This document shows positions 59,036-64,000 of a stretch of 64,000 nucleotides of DNA, in pieces; the stretch's first letter is position 1; each line of letters opens with the position of its first letter. Position numbers and translations under genes: made by a program. The DNA lies in the NCBI GenBank assembly GCA_933228675.1, contig OW121743.1, forward strand, positions 59,762,081-59,826,080, in the 5' to 3' direction. The notes under the pieces are model-generated. The model did not search any database. It saw only the letters and a program-made list of their open reading frames with translations, and was not told the DNA's origin. This stretch comes from Stomorhina lunata. Its lineage: Eukaryota; Arthropoda; Insecta; Diptera; Rhiniidae.

Positions 59036-62000
59036 TTTGAATTAAAATTTTTCATATAAAATTTTTGATTTTAAATTTTTTATAGAAAATTTTAGATATA
59101 AAATTTTCGATTTTAAATTTTTATAGAAAATTTTCATTATAAAATTTTTTGATAGAAAATTTTCGATAGAAATTTTTTTTAAATAAAATTTTCGATATAA
59201 AAATTTTTTAATTAAAATTTTCGTTATAAAATTTTTTTATAGAATATCAAAAATATTTATAGAAAAAAAAAATTTTATAGAAAATTTTCAATTTCAAGTT
59301 TTTTATAAAAAGTTTTTGTTATAAAATTTTTTATAGAAAATTTTCGATATATTTTTTTTATAGAAAATTTCCGATATAAAATTTTTCTAAAGAAAATTTT
59401 CTATTTAAAATTTTTTATATAACATTTTTTATAGAAAATTTTTAGATATAAAATTTTTTATGGGAAATTTTTAGACAAAAAATATTTATGATTAAAAATG
59501 TTCGGTATTAAATTTCTAAAGAAAATTTTTTATTAAAAATTTTCGATCAGAAATTTGTTATAGAAAATTTTCGATAAAAAATTTTTTTAAAGAAAATTTT
59601 CTATATAAAATTTTTTACAGAAAATTTTCGATATAAAAATTTTATATAAATTAAAAAAAAAAAAATTTTTCGTTATAAAATTTTTTAAAGAAATTTTCTT
59701 ATATAAAATTTTCTATGGGAAATTTTTGATTTAAAATTTTTTTATAGAAAATTTTTGATATAAAATTTTTTTAAAAAAAATTTCGATATAAATTTTGTTT
59801 AAAGAAAATTTTCGGTGTAAAATTTTTCTAAAGAAAATTTTCTATATAAAATTTTTTATAGAAAATTTTTTATAGAAAATATTTAGATATACAATTTTTT
59901 ATAAAACATTTTTAGATAAAAAATTATTATGATTGAAAATTTTCGGAATTAAATTTCTAAAGAAAATGCTTTATTCAAAATTTTCGATCAGAAATTTGTT
60001 ATAAAAAATTTTCGAGATAAAATTTTTAATAGAAAATTTTCGATATAAATTTTTTTTAAAAAAAATTTTCTATATACAATTTTTTATAGAAAATTTTCGA
60101 TATAAAAATTTTATATAAAATTAAAAAAAAAATTTTCGTTATAAAATTTTTTAAAGAAAATTTTTGATATAAAATTTTCTACGGAAAATTTTCGATTTAA
60201 AATTTTTTTATAGAAAATTTTCGATATAAAATTAAAAAAAAAAAAATTCGATATAATTTTGTTTTAAGAAAATTTTCGATATAATTTTTTTTTTTTAAGA
60301 AAATTGTTGTTATAAAATTTTCAATATAAAATTTTATTTAAAAAGAATTTTCGATTCAAAATTTTTTATAGAAAATTTTCAATATACATTTTTTTAAGAC
60401 AATTTTCGATATAAAATTTTTCTCCAGAAAATTTTCGATATAAATTTGTTTTAAAGAAATTTTTCTATAAAAAATTTTATAATGAACATTTTTTTGATAT
60501 AATTTTTGTTTTTTAAATTTTCAAGATAAAATTTTCGAAGCAAAATTTTTTACTGAAAATTTTTGATATAAAATTTATTAGAGGCAATTTTCGTTCTAAA
60601 ATTTTTTATAGAAAATTTTTGTTTTCAATTTTTTTATAGGAAATTTTCGTTATAAATTTTTTAATAGAAAATTTTCGTTTTTAATTTTTGTATAGAAAAT
60701 TTTCGAAATAAAATTTTTTCTAGAAAATTTTCAATAACAAATTTTTTATAGAAAGTTTTTGGTATCAAAATTTGTATAGAAATATTTTTTATAGAAAATT
60801 TTCGATTTAAAATTTTTTTATAGAAAATTTTCGATATAAAATTGTTTGTAGAAAATTTATGATATAAAATTTTTTAAAGGAAATTTTCGATATAAATTTT
60901 TTATAGAAAATTTTCGATACAAAATTGTTTGTAGAAAATTTTCGTTATAAATTTTTTTTAAGAAAATTTTCGTTATAGAATTTTTTATAAAAAATTTTCG
61001 ATATAAAATTTTCGATCCAAAATTTTTTTATAGAAAATTTTCGATCTAAAATTTTTTTATAGAAAATTTTCGATATAAAAATTTTTATAAAAAATTTTCC
61101 TTATAAAATTTTCAATATGAAATTTTTTATAAAAAATTTTCGATACAAAAAATTCTTATAGAAAATTTTCGATATAAAATTTTATTTTCTATCGAAAATT
61201 TTCTATAAAAATGTTTGTATCTAAAATTTTCTATAAGAAAATTTATCGCAAATTTTCTATAAACATTTTTGTATCGAATATTTTTGATAAAAAATTTTCA
61301 AGATAAAATATTCGATAAATATTCGATATAAAATTTTTTATAGAAAATTTTCAATATAGAATTTTTTTATAGAAAATGTTCATATAAAATTTTTTATAGA
61401 AAATTTTCATATAAAATTTTAATCGAAAAATTTCTATGTAAAATTTTTTTAAAGAAAATTTTCTATAGAAAATTTTCGATAGAAAATTTTTGATTTAAGT
61501 TTTGTATAAAATAATTTCTACTTAAAATTTTTCATACAAAATTTTCAATGTAATATTTTTTATAGAGAATTTTCAATCTAATATTTTTTTATAGAAAATT
61601 TTCGTTATAAAATTTTTTATAGAAAATTTTCGATATAAATTTTTTTTTAGAAAATTTTTGATATAAAATTTATTTATAGAAAATTTTTGGTAGAAAATTT
61701 TCGATATATAATTTTTATAGAAAATTTTCGTTATACAATTTTTACAGAAAATTTTCGTTAGAAATTTTTTTACAGAAAATTTTCGTTAGAAATTTTTTTA
61801 TAGAAAATTTTTGTTATAAAATTTTCGATATAAAATTTTTTGTAGAAAATTTTCGTCATCAAATTTTTTAGAGAAGATTTTCGTTATCAAATTTTTTATA
61901 GAAATTTTTAGTTATAAAATTTTTTATAGAAATTTTTTATACAATATTTTCGTTATAAAATTTTTTATATAAAAAAATTTTAATATATAAAATATTTAAT

Positions 62001-62280
62001 ATAAATTTTCTACGTAAAATTCATAGAAAAATTTTATATAGAAAATTTTCTATAAAAAAATTTTAGATAGAAAATTTTCTATAAAAAAATTTTAGATAGA
62101 AAATTTTTAATATAAAAAGTTTTTAATATGAAATTTTTTATAGAAAATTTTTAATATTAAATTTTTTTAAACAATTTTCAAGATCAAATTTTTTATAGTA
62201 AATTTTCGATATAACATTTTTTATAAAAAAAATCGTTTTTATAAAAAAAAAATTTCGATATAAAATTTGGTTTTAAGGTA
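59036..62280. repeat. Degenerate AT-rich satellite, ~26-30 bp units
   Basis: Units around TATAGAAAATTTTCGATATA and AAAATTTTTT, with many indels. Related in its TATAGAAAATTTTCGATATA core to the 30-bp array at 53750-58290 but older and less regular. A ~430-bp order of variants near 59380-59640 looks repeated near 59810-60120. Confidence 0.85.
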
Positions 62281-63377
62281 AATTGAAGTATTAAAAATAT
62301 TTTTAATAACATAACATCAGAACATTTGTATAAAATTTTCATTATTTGTAGAGTTTAAATTGTTTTAAAGTCACATAATTCATTTGAAAATTAGGAAATT
62401 TTAATATCAAAATTCTTTTGAATTTTTTCGATAACATTTATTCAAAAAAAAATAATAATTTGATTTTATCTAAATATCAAGATGTTTATAAATAAAATAA
62501 TATAAAAAATTTATTAAGCTTTTCATGTTTCTATGCCTGCCTTTAAAAATGTTATCAATGTCCTACAAATTCGGGTGTATTAGCTTTAAAAATATTCCAT
62601 TTTTTCTATTAAATACTAACTAAGAAATTCATTTTATCAAAAGCAATAAAAATGTTAAATTAATTTTTTTAATTTTTTCAATTAACAAAAATGAGTTGGT
62701 TTGTGTCTTAGCTAAAAAGAATCTTTAGAGTACTTTTTTTTAGATAGCATTTACTGAGCAAACAGTGAATAAAATGATATGATTTTTTCGAAAAAATATT
62801 CCTTTGAAGTCCATCTTTTTTATAAAAAAATAACTTCTAAAAAAAAACTTAACATAACGAAAGTTATGAACGATTTTATAATATGTTCCTTTAGGCAGCG
62901 GAGGGCATGAAAGGGTTAAATTAAACCAACAATTAATTGCAAATGTATTAAAACTTAATAATTCCTGAAGTAGTAAAAATAACTTAAAGAAAAAATAACT
63001 TACAAATTTAAATTAAGAATAAAAATACTCTAATATAAAATTATTAAACTCATCATAAATAGAATTTTAAATAAATGTTACATAATTAAAAATTAAGTGA
63101 AAATAATTTAAAAAAAATATTAATAAATAAAACGAAGATAACAACTCTTGTTAAAGCAATTTTTTTCTTTAAAATAATTTTTGTATAATTTCAAAATATT
63201 TTCAGAACTAAAATTCAATTTTTGAGAGAAATTTTTTTTAAATTTTTCCTTCTTGTGCGGCTACAGTACGAATGTGAAACAAACTTCCGATCCGAGAAAA
63301 ATATTGAAATCGACCCGACCTAATGTTTATATTATAAATGATATCAATGATATATTGGACTTATTATTGTATTAAAC
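62281..63377. other. AT-rich region without recognised genes
   Basis: No gene or repeat recognised. Confidence 0.5.
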
Positions 63378-63460
63378 GTAGGTCCCTTTCAATGGGTCTA
63401 AAAATAGAATCGGATGCATCTCATTGTCTGAGAGAAGTAACCCTTGTTCCAATTGGAATG
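63378..63460. repeat. Interspersed repeat, copy 2
   Basis: GTAGGTCCCTTTCAATGGG...TTGTTCCAATTGGAAT, the second copy of the block at 50786-50865, in the same orientation. Confidence 0.6.
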
Positions 63461-64000
63461 TCGAGGGAATTATGTATGTATGTGTTGTATTAAATGGTTT
63501 ATTGATAACTTTGGTGGATACACGATCCTCCTCGTACTTTTGGTAAGATCATCTTCGTTAGGCATTATAACAAAGTTGTAAGACAGAACAAATACGAATT
63601 ATAGCGTTTTTGCAAAATACACAAAATGTGATTTATATAATTATTGTATCAGACCTAATCATATGTATATCTTTTTAAATTATTATTATGATTACAAATT
63701 ATGATATTGTATAATTATAAACTTACTATCATTTGAAACAAACATTAATTGTAAATTTTAAATACTCTATTCTTAAAAATTCATTGTTAGCAATTAAATT
63801 ATTGATAAATAATTATAATTAAATTCATAATTAATATAAACGACGAATTAATTGATTATGTTTAAATTAAAATGCATATACCATTATTAACTAAATGATA
63901 AGAAAATTAAAATTAAAAAATAATTCAATAAAGAAAATTATGAAGCTAAAAATCTTAAACTTCTTTGGAATATTATTGATAGTAAACAAGTAAGAAAGTG
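63461..64000. other. AT-rich end of window
   Basis: Nothing recognised; short stretch GGTGGATACACGATCCTCC at ~63512 is GC-richer but has no open frame. Confidence 0.4.

Overview
The window is a very AT-rich stretch of an insect nuclear genome, most likely a higher fly (Diptera, probably a calyptrate such as a blow fly or relative; this is inference from the gene family, the transposon types and the base composition). It has one clearly recognisable cellular gene, the 3' part of Snx27 (sorting nexin 27; PDZ + PX + FERM-like). The gene lies on the + strand as five exons: 36067-36169, 42039-42121, 42188-43023, 43085-43263 and 45037-45105. Together they give 422 residues that run from the end of the PDZ domain to the natural stop codon. 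The exon(s) for the first ~115 residues were not found here and are probably upstream of the window, so roughly 1-36 kb would be intron. Two introns are ordinary (66 and 61 bp). The other two (5.9 and 1.8 kb) are mostly tandem repeats.

Layout: 1-0.6 kb interspersed repeat; 1.25-14.5 kb four blocks of a 34-bp satellite in one orientation; 14.53-29.9 kb the same family in the opposite orientation, interrupted by a TIR element, an 11-bp array, a 19-bp array and a 1.38-kb duplicated repeat ending in (TA)n; 29.94-31.47 kb a 12-bp satellite; 32.7-35.8 kb a hAT-like element holding a second TIR element that in turn holds a DD41D mariner with a broken transposase; 36.07 kb the Snx27 PDZ exon; 36.26-38.83 kb the 12-bp satellite again, reverse-complemented; 39.58-41.89 kb a 31-bp satellite; 42.04-43.26 kb three Snx27 exons; 43.28-45.0 kb the 31-bp satellite again, reverse-complemented; 45.04-46.1 kb last exon and 3' UTR with a foldback MITE; 46.48-49.0 kb a composite hAT-like element with a perfect 8-bp target duplication; 50.8-53.3 kb remnants of an LTR, a mariner, a LINE and a hAT; 53.75-58.3 kb and 59-62.3 kb further AT-rich satellites.

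The most notable observation is architectural. Complementary satellite arrays lie in opposite orientation in the introns on either side of Snx27 exons, so the pre-mRNA could fold back on itself around a PDZ exon and, separately, around a three-exon PX/FERM block. That block starts and ends in phase 0 and totals 1098 nt, so either skipping it or circularising it would keep the reading frame. The very long open frames on the minus strand (up to ~860 codons) come from stop-free satellite units and are not genes. No CRISPR array, rRNA or intact tRNA was seen; several degenerate tRNA-like sequences are present.
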